From: Macrotrachela quadricornifera
Lineage: Eukaryota; Rotifera; Eurotatoria; Philodinida; Philodinidae
NCBI GenBank assembly: GCA_022393335.1
Contig: JAJEKB010012267.1
Coordinates: forward strand, 1-64,000
Length of the DNA stretch: 64,000 nucleotides
Reading direction: 5' to 3'
In this document: piece by piece, positions 12,880 to 22,749 of the stretch
How the letters are laid out: every line of letters begins with the position of its first letter
Position numbering within the stretch: position 1 is the stretch's first letter
The notes under the pieces: generated by a model
What the model was told of the DNA's origin: nothing
Seen by the model: only the letters and a program-made list of their open reading frames with translations
The model's database searches: none
Position numbers and translations under genes: made by a program

Positions 12880-13539
12880 TCACCATTCTTCTAAATGTAT
12901 GATAGAAAAACCATTAGCTTCGGATTTTATGCTTTTGACACACAAACGAGTTCCAGGCATAAGAACAACCTCTTCTTCGTTTTGGTTCGCTGAGTACATA
13001 GTAATATCTTTGCCATGAATAGCATTAATGCAAAACAGAGTGCCTTTTTCACCTGCCCACATCCCAGCGACATCGACATCGATTGAGCATGAATTCACAC
13101 TCCACCAAGTATGTACAGTGTGTTCATTGAAATTTGAACCAGTAATGTTTCCAACGCCTCGCCATACCGTGATCGGATCCGACCGTAATTTTCGAATAGC
13201 AATTATGAACAGCTTCAAGTAGGGAAGCCATGGTATTAATGCATTTAGGTTTTCAGCTCGAAGTGTTCGATTTAGAATGTCGTAGAAACAATGGGCTGGC
13301 ATTGTATAAAGATAGATTGCTGCCGATTCGTTTATTGTTAACGTAGTATTTTGTCTGCAGCGTTCTTTAGCTTTATCAACATGACGCTTGATGTCAGGGA
13401 CGAATGGAACGATGCTTTCTACAGCTTCTTCTAATGACATAACGGGTATATTCTGATAGTCTGATATTGGTCTACGGTTTGCTTCTTGAAGCTCAGACAC
13501 AACACTGTTCCAAAAGCGATTTCTGTTCATCGACGCCAT
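12880..13539 (-). CDS. NAD(P)+-arginine ADP-ribosyltransferase
   Basis: A 219-residue single-exon frame with the R-S-E signature of arginine-type (cholera-toxin-like fold) ADP-ribosyltransferases. R127 is in 'VWRGVG', S147 in 'TWWSVNS', and E188-x-E190 in 'NEEEVVLMPG' forms the ARTT-loop glutamate pair. Predicted chemistry is transfer of ADP-ribose from NAD+ to an acceptor, usually arginine. No signal peptide or membrane segment is present, unlike vertebrate ecto-ARTs, so a cytosolic role is likely. The domain runs from about residue 60 to the C-terminus. The ATG at 13539 follows an acceptor-like 'ttataatag' by 12 bases, so a 5' untranslated or coding exon probably lies upstream. Large families of such proteins occur in bdelloid rotifers. 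Codon use is balanced like the TIR-NACHT gene and unlike the AT-rich host genes. Confidence 0.85.
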   Translation of the reverse strand: MASMNRNRFWNSVVSELQEANRRPISDYQNIPVMSLEEAVESIVPFVPDIKRHVDKAKERCRQNTTLTINESAAIYLYTMPAHCFYDILNRTLRAENLNALIPWLPYLKLFIIAIRKLRSDPITVWRGVGNITGSNFNEHTVHTWWSVNSCSIDVDVAGMWAGEKGTLFCINAIHGKDITMYSANQNEEEVVLMPGTRLCVKSIKSEANGFSIIHLEEW

Positions 13540-13689
13540 TTGGTTTTGAACCTATTATAAATAGAATCAATAAAACATGACATTAAATATAGTTTTACTA
13601 CGACAAGATTTTTCTACTGGATATTTTCCATCAAATCTCTGATAAGCATAGATGAGATGTTTTAGATCTAACGATACTGGACGTTAACT

Positions 13690-13745
13690 AGAGATGGGCA
13701 AAATACTCGTACTCGAGAATCAGATGCTCGAGATTTTAGACAAAT
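13690..13745. mobile_element. hAT-like terminal sequence
   Basis: The segment 'agagatgggcaaaatactcg' resembles hAT (hobo/Ac/Tam3) termini of the type cagNgNtgggcaa. It is followed by iterated 'actcgtactcgag'-type words. It lies about 290 bases before a hAT transposase remnant and may be that element's left end. No matching right end or target duplication was found. Confidence 0.4.
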
Positions 13746-13980
13746 TATATTTTTTTAAAAACTAGTGTGATTTTGTACTCTCTAAGGTTGTACTGAACAG
13801 TGCGTGACTTTTCCTCTTGCTTTTATACATCCGTACATATGTGTGATACAAACGTGTATGAGGACAGTTGCTATGTCATATTTTCTTTATCCTCTTTGTT
13901 CATTCTCTCACCTCTTTACACTAGTAATATCATATATCTGAATTCAATTCTGATTGATTTGAAGAAAAAATGATCTTTTA

Positions 13981-14377
13981 CTTAATACTCGGGACAGAAA
14001 AATTTTAAAAGAATTTGTTTCTTTATTTAAATTATTTGATGAAGCTACTCTATTAAAAGAAGGTGAATATTATGCCACTATTAGCCTTGTGACATCTACG
14101 GTTCTTTGTATTTTATTTGATCTCGAACGTGAAATTTCCTCTTCTGCTTTAATTATTGCTTCTCTATGTAAAGTTCTTATTTCTTCAATTAAATACGAAT
14201 TTAGTGATCTTCTCCATCATTTTGAAATTGATGTACCTTTCAATTCGTACTCTATGTCAGAAGGTTTTTGTGATATGATCTTTTCTAATTTCTCCAAGTC
14301 CTGATGATCGTTTTAAATTACTGTCGCTTAATAATCTTCACGCTGACTCTAAACGGTGTGCTTCAGAAAATCCGTAG
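13981..14377 (+). pseudogene. hAT transposase remnant
   Basis: A reading frame beginning near 13981 gives 'LNTRDRKILKEF...LFDEATLLKEGEYYATISLV', which resembles the C-terminal half of hAT transposases (the segment before the dimerisation domain). Near 14285 the match shifts frame and continues as 'LISPSPDDRFKLLSLNNLH...' to a stop at 14375. The catalytic N-terminal half is missing and the frame is broken, so this is a dead fragment. The internal open frame at 14089-14304 is part of it and not a separate gene. Confidence 0.6.
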
Positions 14378-14659
14378 TAGTTTTGTTTGCTTTTTTTTAA
14401 ATTGATTTATTAATTATCAAAGAATATCGCTACGGACTTATCAAACACAATTGAGCAAGCTAGTGTTGATATTCTGCTGAAGAAAATTGATTCTCTCCAT
14501 AAACGAAGAATAACACTGTTAAGAAAAGTTTGTGTTGCCACAAATTGTTACTTTTCACATTCGTGCTCGTATGGATACTTGTTTCGTGGAATGCAACACT
14601 CTAGCGTGAAAGTGTGTTATGCGCAGATGTGTCGTGCACAAAAATGTTGTGTCACGACT

Positions 14660-15008
14660 AGAGTACAGCGGTTCAAAAAATTACCTGGAACCGGAACCGC
14701 GGTTCCGGTTCGGTTCCGATTCATTTTCTTTTTGAAACTGCCATATTCGATTGCAGTATATCAAGAAAAAAATAGATGACGTTAGTAAATGTGAAAACGG
14801 TTCTAGTTTTTTAAATTATTCGAAATGACTTTTTATGGTACCGATTCCGGTTTTGGTTTCAAGAGACTAGAAAATACGGTTCCGGTTCGGCTTTAGTTCC
14901 ACAAACCTAAAAAGAGCGGTTTCGGTTAGGTTTCAGATTCACAAAACTGAAAAAATCGGTTCCGGCTCGGTTTTCGGTTCCATTTTTTTGGGAGCCGCTG
15001 TACCCTAA
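14660..15008. mobile_element. hAT-like MITE filled with ggttccggtt words
   Basis: A 349-base non-autonomous element. The left end 'agagtacagcggttc' (14660) matches the reverse complement of the right end, 'agggtacagcggctc', with two extra bases at the right tip. The 8-base direct repeat 'tcacgact' flanks it at 14652-14659 and 15009-15016, as expected of a hAT target duplication. The interior consists of imperfect iterations of 'ggttccggttcggtt'. No coding capacity. The 66-codon frame at 14579 runs across the left boundary and is spurious. Confidence 0.75.
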
Positions 15009-15016
15009 TCACGACT

Positions 15017-17157
15017 AAGTAAAGGTGATATATGGTAAATTAAAACCACCGAGATCGTAACTGAAATCTTTGGTCCTTCACATATTCGGACACAAGTGGA
15101 CGAACGAACATTTAGCGGAGATATTAAGGTATTTCTAAAAATCAGGGTCTTAAAACTAGTCTTTTAGAGTTTCCATGTAATTCTTCAAAATAAAATTTTT
15201 ATGAAAGATATGCGTTCGGTAGAATATAAAATACACTGCTTGGCACAATCCGTATCTTTCTTTGATACTACTTTGTAAGCGGATTTTCTCCAAAAACGCA
15301 AATCTTCTACTAACTTTATCTATATAGGGTAATGTGTCGTATTGGTTAAAAAAGGTAAATAATATGTATTACGAGAGTAAAAGTCGCAAAACTCTGAATT
15401 AAAGTCATGAAAAGATTGAAAGAGCGAAACAGTAAAGCTTAACAATAGCTTCAATTATTTCATCGAAATAATAGGAAATCGATAAATGTACTCATGTAAA
15501 ATATAAAACTTGACGTTTTGAGTTTTAACATGTCTAGGACTTGTGAGCATTTCTTGAAATAATTTAACATCACTATCTTAACAACCTCTGCAGTAATACA
15601 CAGTACTCTATTTTTGATTTTATTATTATTGAAAATTACCGTATGTTGCCGATAAGTTGAATATGCACTATTAATACGAATAAAGATATAAAAAAGACTA
15701 TTGTATATAAATAATATTTATTTTCAAAACGACTCCTCTTTTTTTACGACTTTCCAATCAGTAGGTGCATTGGTGCCACGTACTGATTCAATAACCTTGT
15801 TGCATTATAATTACGTTTGCTCCTCTTCGATACAGACGGTTTTGATAGATAGCGCTCGGTGCCAGCCAGATATGTTTCAATTTCTTATATGACCGTTAAA
15901 AAAATGAAACTTCACATTTTTCATAAATCGTTCTATTGTCATTGCAATATGGTTCAGTTGTATCACAGATGTTTATAATAAAGTCACGAAAAAAATCTGG
16001 AAAAAGGCATTATCATAGAAAATACACTGTGAATATGTAAGCAACTTATAATTTAAGCAGAGTAATCATTCTATTATCTCCTATACAGTTTTGATCAGTC
16101 TGATCTATAGATTCTCCTATATTTTTTTTGTATAAGTAGTAATACGAATTGTATAGACTTCAAATATCTATTAGTGTATTTTATAGGAGTACGTCACTAT
16201 TAGTGGATACTATTGTTTTTTTTTCATTGTCTGGGTTGATTTTATTGTTTGTCTATCATATATGAAAAAAAGTAATATTGATCAATGAAAGCTGATGAGG
16301 ACTTAGAATTTGCATCGTAATTTTATCTTTCAGACTCAAATAAATTCTTCAATTTTTGCGCAAATTGTTTATAATACTATCAGAAGCCAATACATAGGGA
16401 ATTATTCTAATTAAGTGTTAAAGCAAAGTAGTTGCATAGTTTATTTCATTTTTCTTAAATGGCAACATATGTATGTTGATGAACGGTTCTATGTCTTAAA
16501 TGTGATTATGACAGATCAATGATTACTATTTTTCATTCTATTATTTGGTTTGATATATTTAAAAGAAGGTTTGGTCATAACAATTTCCATTGAAAGTTTA
16601 GAGGCTTATCGAAAAAATGTTTGTTTAGAAAAACACATGCGTTTATAGTTCTTACGTTTCTTTTAGCAGAAATACATTCGCATTAAGTAAAAAGATTGGT
16701 GTATGCTTTTTATATAAGCAATTCACATCAAAGATTTTTGTGGTAAGATGCACATACAGGATGTTCCATAAGTAGCAATCTGACGAGAATTTTGAATATA
16801 TCCATCCCAGTTGAACCAAATGAGCTGGTTTGCTTTAGTCGTGACAGAGACTTACTTAGTATTTTCTTTTGACGTGAGCAAGACTACTTTAAACCATTAT
16901 AATTGATTGAAATAAAAATAATGTCGCCATTCATAATGCTAAAATGTGACGTAAGTCGAGTTAATGCACTATGTATGCATTCGATTGTTTCTTTCATTAT
17001 GTGTAACGTGTTTGTTTTTCTCTTCCCTTCCAGTAACATAACATCTACAGTTTTTCTCTCGATATAATGTACAATTTCATTTCTATTTTTTGCTTTTCTT
17101 GCATATTGCGTAATTGTGAGTAGAGAAAAAAAATTTCGTTTTTTTCCGATTTCATTT
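15017..17157. other. Gene-free stretch
   Basis: No gene recognised; open frames are short and unsupported. The segment 16741-16865 is distantly similar to the repeat unit at 5759-5895 ('tttgctttagtcgtgacagaga' against 'ttggctctagccgtgatggaga'), so it is probably a degenerate copy of that repeat. Confidence 0.5.
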
Positions 17158-17635
17158 CCCAGGTCAATGAAAACGGCTAAGTTTACGGTATGAAAACGTA
17201 CCGTAAACGTTTTAAAAACGGCCTATTTACGGTATAATACGGTGTCAATTCGGTCCGTTTTTGGCCCGTATCGAACCGTATTATTGGGCACAGAATTACG
17301 GACCGTAACGTGTCCGTTCAGTAAACGTTCTGTATTTGGTGGTTTTTTGAGAATTATTGGATATGATACGGTAGTGTGTTTTGTACCGTATTGAGACCGT
17401 TTCTTGGCCGAAAACAGACCGATTTATATCCGTTCGCACTACTCACAATATTTTATCTCGACAATCAGTTGATTCAAAATCATTTATTTCATTAGCAATA
17501 TCCAGGACAAATAATCCGAAGCTCGGATCCAAAAGGATCCTACTAGTTTTTGTAGCTAGCTCAGGTATTACCTGCATCATGCATACCATACTCCTCATTT
17601 TGTTATTTTCTCATATGTTATATATATAGTCATGA

Positions 17636-17925
17636 TTAACGGTAAGGTATCCCATTAATGTTTTTTTTCTATTGTAAGGATACAACATACTATTATCCGG
17701 GTCATATGATAGAGGATCATAGATAACCCTGAATGGGCCCAAACAACGCTACGCTTTATTGTTACAATAGTAGAGAAAATTTGCTCTGTTATTGTAACAA
17801 TAAAGCATAGTGTTATTCAGATCAATTAATGGTCATCGGTGATCCTCTATCGTATGACCCGAATAATAGTATGTTATATCCTTACAATAGAAAAAAAACA
17901 TTAATGGGATATCTTACCGTTGGCC
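17636..17925. repeat. 290-bp near-perfect palindrome
   Basis: The left arm starting at 'taacggtaaggtatcccat' is matched in inverse by the right arm ending near 17925. Shared runs include 'cccattaatgttttttttc', 'tattgtaaggata', 'aacatactattat', 'gggtcata', 'gatagaggatca' and 'gctttattgttacaata'. Arms are about 135 bases with a short centre near 17772-17790. Single-strand or RNA forms would fold into a long hairpin. This is probably a MITE nested in the larger element. Confidence 0.85.
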
Positions 17926-17944
17926 ATGCCCATATATATGACAT

Positions 17945-18385
17945 TGCAAGAATAATAACCTAAAATAAATAAAAAAAATGAATTGACTTAAAATACTTAC
18001 TATTCCATAATTCAATAAGAAAAGTAATCTAAAATAGATAAAAAAAAGAAATAGTTAAAAATACTTACTGTTCAGCAATTGTATAAGAATAGTAATCTAA
18101 AACAGATAAAAAAAGAAATAGTTAAAAATACTTACTGTTTAACAATTGTATAAGAAAAATAATCTAAAATAAACAAAAAAGAAATAAATTGATTTAAAAT
18201 GCTTAATGTTCAATAATTGAATAATAATACGAATCTAAAATAGATAAAAAGAAACAGAAATACTTTAAAATATTTGCTGTTTTATAATTTAATAAGAAAA
18301 ATAGCCTAAAATAAATAAAAAGAATTTTTTTTTAAAGACTTACCATTTCATAATTGAATAAGAATAATAATCTAAAATAAGAATG
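17945..18385. repeat. 68-bp tandem array, about 6-7 copies
   Basis: The word 'aatctaaaatagataaaaaa' followed by 'aaatacttactgttcaacaa' recurs at 17957, 18025, 18093, 18161, 18232, about 18302 and 18369. That spacing is 67-71 bases. Copies are AT-rich and diverge towards the right. It fills the space between the palindrome and the right terminal zone of the element. Confidence 0.8.
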
Positions 18386-18772
18386 TTAAGTAAGTTTTCA
18401 AAAAGCGTCTAAAACGGGGCGCAATCTGAGTACTGTTATCGGACAGAATTCAATACTCCGTATTACGGTCTGTAAACGTTGCAAAAAATATCCGTATCTA
18501 TACCGTTAACTACTATCAGTATACGAAAAAAGTCGGATATCCGTATAGATACCGTTTTTTATCCGTATACTACCGTTTACGGTCCGACTCGTTCGACCTG
18601 GGTTCTTTCCGTTCTTTATCATCTCATATACATATGAATATGTCTGTTTAGTTTCTAAGTAACATTCTTTATTAAGCAGTTTTCAAAATACACATACTCA
18701 TTTTCACATTAAGTATAAAGTATGACTCGATATCAGCTTAGTCTGAATTAAACAGTGTGGATCGTGAAAAAT

Positions 18773-19346
18773 ATGTACAAACTTGAATATCCAATCGAGC
18801 TTCAAAGATTAAGGTACAAGGAGATAGAGGACGAACCTGCTGTTCAATCAACAATAAATCACTTGATGAACAAATTTGAACAGATCGATTCTATGCTTAA
18901 AATTGATCAACCTGGCAGACCAGAATCAGTTATCGACCAAGTCACAAGAGATGAAGTTTCTTTCGTTCTAAAAAGATACTTTCAGATATCAATACTTCAT
19001 ATGAATTCAGAGTTAAATATATCAACAAGTTCATTCGATCACGTGTATAAGCTTTTAGGATTCAAATCGTACATCACAAAGTTAATTTACCAACTTAATG
19101 AAGATATTTTCGACCAACGAATAAAGTTCTATGAAATATTTCTCTTACTTGTCGAAAATAAACCCGATCTTGTCGATCGTATTATCTGGTTGGATAAGAC
19201 AACATTTAACCTTAATACCCGTGTTAATCGTCAATAAGAGTGTCTATTGGACAACCGAAAACTCAAATATTACATGGGAGCACTCACTGAAAATAGAGTG
19301 ACTCACTGTGTGGGCTGTATCTCGTTTCGAACAAAATGTTTTTTTT
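18773..19346 (+). pseudogene. Dead mariner/Tc1-type transposase
   Basis: The frame from the ATG at 18773 contains a GRP motif (QPGRPESV), a helix-turn-helix-like 'LNISTSSFDHVYKLLGFKSY' and 'RIIWLDKTTFNLNTRVNRQ', the first catalytic Asp region of insect-type mariner/IS630 transposases. A stop follows at 19235. Shifting frame by one continues the family pattern ('VYWTTEN', then 'LTVWAVS' after another stop) to about 19346. The second and third catalytic acidic residues are not recognisable. The copy is frameshifted, truncated and inactive. No terminal inverted repeats were identified. Confidence 0.75.
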
Positions 19347-19349
19347 TGA

Positions 19350-20025
19350 AATTATTACGGCTCATAGCCTAAGTCATGAGACTGTTTTTGTGCAAGTTCG
19401 GTCTTGCGGCAAGACTTCCTTGTGAAGATATGATTGCATCTTTGAAAACAAAATCTGTGAAAAACCAGAATTTCATTGAAAATCTCGTCTTTCAGCTAAT
19501 TTTATCCGTATAAAAAGTATCATTAAAAAATTTTGAAATATGCACAAAACAGAGAATTTGATGCTCTATCTAACCATATATAAAGCATCTTTCTAAATTT
19601 TGAAATGAGAAATATTACTAGACTCCTTTCGGTATAACGCCAAGTGACAATATTTCGTTTTTCAGCATGGTCGTATTTTGACCATAACTCGGTTCCGTCA
19701 AAAGGTATTGAGATAAAAGTTTTACCATAAATGTATCTCAGTGACCCATACTAGTGGGCAACATTTCAGCTCATTTGAAGAACTTTTGGAAAACTACCAG
19801 TGTCCTTTGTAAAGTTCTCATTGGTTAATTTAGTTGTTTTTAAACTCACACATGTTGTGTTATATGAATGCTGCTCATTTTGAAAAACTCATAGATTTCG
19901 ACAATAGTAAAAGGAGAAGCCTTTATTATCCTATTCATATACGAACTTTTCCTCTTGCTTCCAATTGAGACTGATTATTAGACACAACATGACTCCTTCT
20001 TTTTCTTTTCTTTTATTTTATTTTA
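19350..20025. other. No gene seen
   Basis: No coding or repeat signal I can name. Possibly the decayed remainder of the mariner element followed by intergenic DNA; a pyrimidine-rich acceptor-like sequence ends near 20026. Confidence 0.5.
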
Positions 20026-20026
20026 G

Positions 20027-20390
20027 TGGACTGATGAGATAATGACTGCACAACAAAGTCAAATAGCTGCATACAAATTTTTAGCATTTGTCAAAATGTT
20101 ACATGAGTGTGGACATATATTCACGCCATTTGTCATATCTCAACTTGGTTTTGATGCTGATCCAACGACATGAGTTTCGTTTTCTCCTTTCCACAGTCAA
20201 ATAGAACATGATTTATTATAGGGAACTTTTTGTTACACCAATACAAATTGGGACATACATGAAAAATTCATCTATCAAAGGTAATGCTGGTTTCGCACTC
20301 GAGCAACATGCTTTGGGCGGAAGACTATTTATGATGGGCAAATCAAAGCGACAAATTTTCAATGTGAGTTGTACTTTTTATATTCGTAAA
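20027..20390 (+). pseudogene. Exon-like pieces, first one QLQ-like
   Basis: After an acceptor-like 'ttttattttag', an open stretch (about 20027-20170) encodes 'WTDEIMTAQQSQIAAYKFLA' and then a short extension to a TGA. Its start resembles the QLQ motif of SWI/SNF proteins, but this is weak. A second open piece (about 20208-20391) follows a pyrimidine-rich 'ctcctttccacag' and ends in TAA. No complete gene can be assembled. These look like remnants of a decayed gene. Confidence 0.3.
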
Positions 20391-20898
20391 TAATGATCTC
20401 TTCTAGAATGATTTTATTATGAAGTTTTCACACAATGGCTTCATAAAGATTCAGTGTGATTTTTAGTCGACTACCCTACTCTCCTGATTTGTTTTCTCTT
20501 TCTCTAACCATATCCTTTATATACATGAATATATCTACTTTCAAAGAATGATAAAAAATCGAAAAAAGAAAAATGAATAAGAGGAAGGAAGAGATAGATA
20601 ATTACATTTACAGAGATTAACGTTAACAAAGTACCAAAATTTATGCGATTGTCAGGGTTTAGAACATTGTTTTGTAAGAAAAACAGTAACTCAGTATAAT
20701 GCATGATCAAATAATGTTGTTTTTTCCTTATATACGGTTCAGTGAACAAACTTCTTTTTTCTGAACATTAAAAGAATTGATATCAATCGGATTTTCTTCG
20801 TTTTCCTTATAGATTAAAGCATTAACAATTTCTGATGAAGCTCCATTGCGTCAGAATATTCAACATTACCGTTTGATACGAACTCACCGCGTGAACCA

Positions 20899-21034
20899 CC
20901 CAGCACGAAGCAGAGCCGTCGGATTCTGTCGGATTGTTTTAAAACCGGCAGGATTCTGTCGTTTTTTGTCGAGCTTCGACAAAATTCGATGAAATCCGTA
21001 TCGTAATCCGGGCCACTGGATTTTTTGACCCGGG
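20899..21034. mobile_element. Small CCC-GGG element with tcggattctg words
   Basis: A 136-base insert beginning 'cccagcacgaagcagagccg' and ending '...gacccggg'. The reverse complement of the right end (cccgggtcaaaaaatcc) and the left end both resemble the two ends of the 17158-18602 element. The interior repeats 'tcggattctgtcg' and 'aaatccgta' variants. It interrupts coding-like sequence. No clear target duplication. Confidence 0.5.
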
Positions 21035-21115
21035 CAATACACAGATACCTTCATCGAAAGTCAAATAGCCTTTTTATGAATTTATTTAGTATAATGAAAT
21101 ATTCTTAATTAAAGC

Positions 21116-21334
21116 TGTCCAACATTAGATGAATTTCGGGTTGCATCTACGTCTATTGATCGTTACGGCCTTGCTACACCGCAGAAACTACGTGAAATGC
21201 TCAAAGAAGAAAATAATAATAAAAATCCATTAAATTCATCATCATCCTCATCCTCGCCCTCAAACACACTAGAAACTAGATGGCATTCAGATTCCATTCA
21301 AATGCGAAATATAGTGCACGGAAGCTCGCTTTGA
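21116..21334 (+). pseudogene. Orphan coding exon with Asn/Ser run
   Basis: An open frame of 72 codons follows an acceptor-like 'ttaattaaag' and reads 'CPTLDEFRVASTSIDRYGLA', then 'TPQKLREMLKEE', then Asn- and Ser-rich low complexity, to TGA at 21332. Codon use is balanced. It is protein-like, but there is no ATG and no recognised family. It may belong to the same decayed gene as the pieces at 20027-20390, separated by the inserted element. Confidence 0.35.
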
Positions 21335-21509
21335 AAGAATCGACAACTCTCGAAGGCAATTGATTATTTATCGTGGTTTCCATCTGTTCAGCTGATGAAA
21401 ATCTGAAGAAATCATGAACATGTAAATCTCATTGGAACTTCTACAAGATGATATGAACATCGTTCAAATCCATGATGTCGCGACAGACTAGCGGCTGTCT
21501 GTTCGCGCT

Positions 21510-22740
21510 AAATGCCGTTTTAATTATCTCGAACAGCGAAAACGAGAAGTGTGCAGGATATTCATGAATCCGGATCTTATTTTGGGCTATGAGAGTGTCA
21601 TATTGAAAATCTGATAAGATTTGTATCATATTCTATGTTTCAGTTCGTGATTTATGACGTTTCAACAACAGTCATACAATGTTTCATCCTCGAGATCATC
21701 GCGTCACAAAGTATGAACTCTGAATGATGAAGTCGAGAAGAAGAAACTAGACGGTATTCGAGTTTCACTCGCCTACGAAACGTGGTGTGAAGCTGCTTCA
21801 AATGTCGATTATCGAAAAATCAATAATTCGCAAAGAACACATTTGTTTCAACGATTCAACACGAACGAAACAGGCAGTCCACAACTTCTGTCGAGCTTAT
21901 AGAATATAGTTTCTTATCTGTCGATATTATCGAAAAAGTAAGTTTTGATCAATTAGCTGACTGAAATTGAGAAGAAATTCAAAGTGCAGACATAACGAAA
22001 TTCGTCACCACAAGAACTCTATCAGTGCATATCAACTTGACTCTAAAGAGCATTGTCGATTGATTCTTTAATTAGCGATATGAGTCATTCATTATCTTTC
22101 ATCAGCTGCTATATATTAAATCAGTTGTTCAAACAAAGTGGCGCCTAACTTTTCTTGTTATATTCATTTTAATTATCTCGAACATAAAATCTTTCAAATC
22201 CCTGTTTTTTCGAAAATATTTCTAATACAATGGCTTATCTTAATGAAGAACGGAAAACGAATTTCAACGATTTATTCTCGATTCTTTCATTTTGCGTTTC
22301 AATGGATTTTTTTCTGATTTTCCATTCTTGAGATCATCGCGACACAAAATGACTACTTTTGATGCGTACATAATGTAAGTAAAACACCAAGAAAACTCGC
22401 GAAGGACTACATAAATGCTGTACTTCGTACCTCATTAGCAATTGAAGAATCAAAACTAGATGATGCCTCGACATCATCGTATCATAGAATGTGTCTTTGC
22501 TATTCATATATTGAGAAAGAAAGAAAAAAGCTTAGATGGCAACTCGACAAAGTCGAAAGTGCGAAATGAAATGCGAAGCATCTACAATCATTCTACATAG
22601 AGATATTAGAGATAGGAAAAATAACAGTCATTCTGTCACGAATGCACGTTTTTCTTAGAGGAGAATTGATATATCGATGCAACAGAACGAAAGAAAACGA
22701 ATATAGAAATCTTCTATCCTACGTATAAGGTGCATCATCT
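21510..22740 (+). repeat. Ancient tandem duplication, decayed coding units
   Basis: Two diverged units of about 600-650 bases share ordered landmarks: 'ttttaattatctcgaaca' (21518 and 22168), 'cgtttcaa' (about 21659 and 22287) and 'gagatcatcgcg.cacaaa' (about 21692 and 22330). Each landmark set is followed by a coding-like frame. Unit 1 (about 21721-21903) reads 'LNDEVEKKKLDGIRVSLAYE...'. Unit 2 (about 22378-22728) reads 'TPRKLAKDYINAVLRTSLAI...' through one TGA. Both frames are broken and no family is recognised. Confidence 0.45.
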
Positions 22741-22749
22741 CATCCCTAT

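Larger units (their letters stand above)
17158..18602. mobile_element. Composite inverted-repeat element, CCCAGGTC ends
   Basis: The left end 'cccaggtcaatgaaaacgg' (17158) and the reverse complement of the right end, 'cccaggtcgaacgagtcgg' (ending 18602), share a CCCAGGTC tip and related sub-terminal sequence. Both terminal zones (about 17170-17425 and 18440-18600) are filled with iterations of 'acggta/taccgt/ccgtat'. Inside lie a large palindrome and a 68-base tandem array, annotated separately. There is no transposase. Flanks (tttcattt / ttctttcc) do not give a clean target duplication. The internal 82-codon frame is not a gene. Confidence 0.6.

Noticed and set aside
20027..20170. SWI/SNF QLQ domain
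   Set aside because: Only about 15 residues resemble the motif and the key Gln-Leu-Gln spacing is altered, so it is kept only as a weak remark on a decayed exon.
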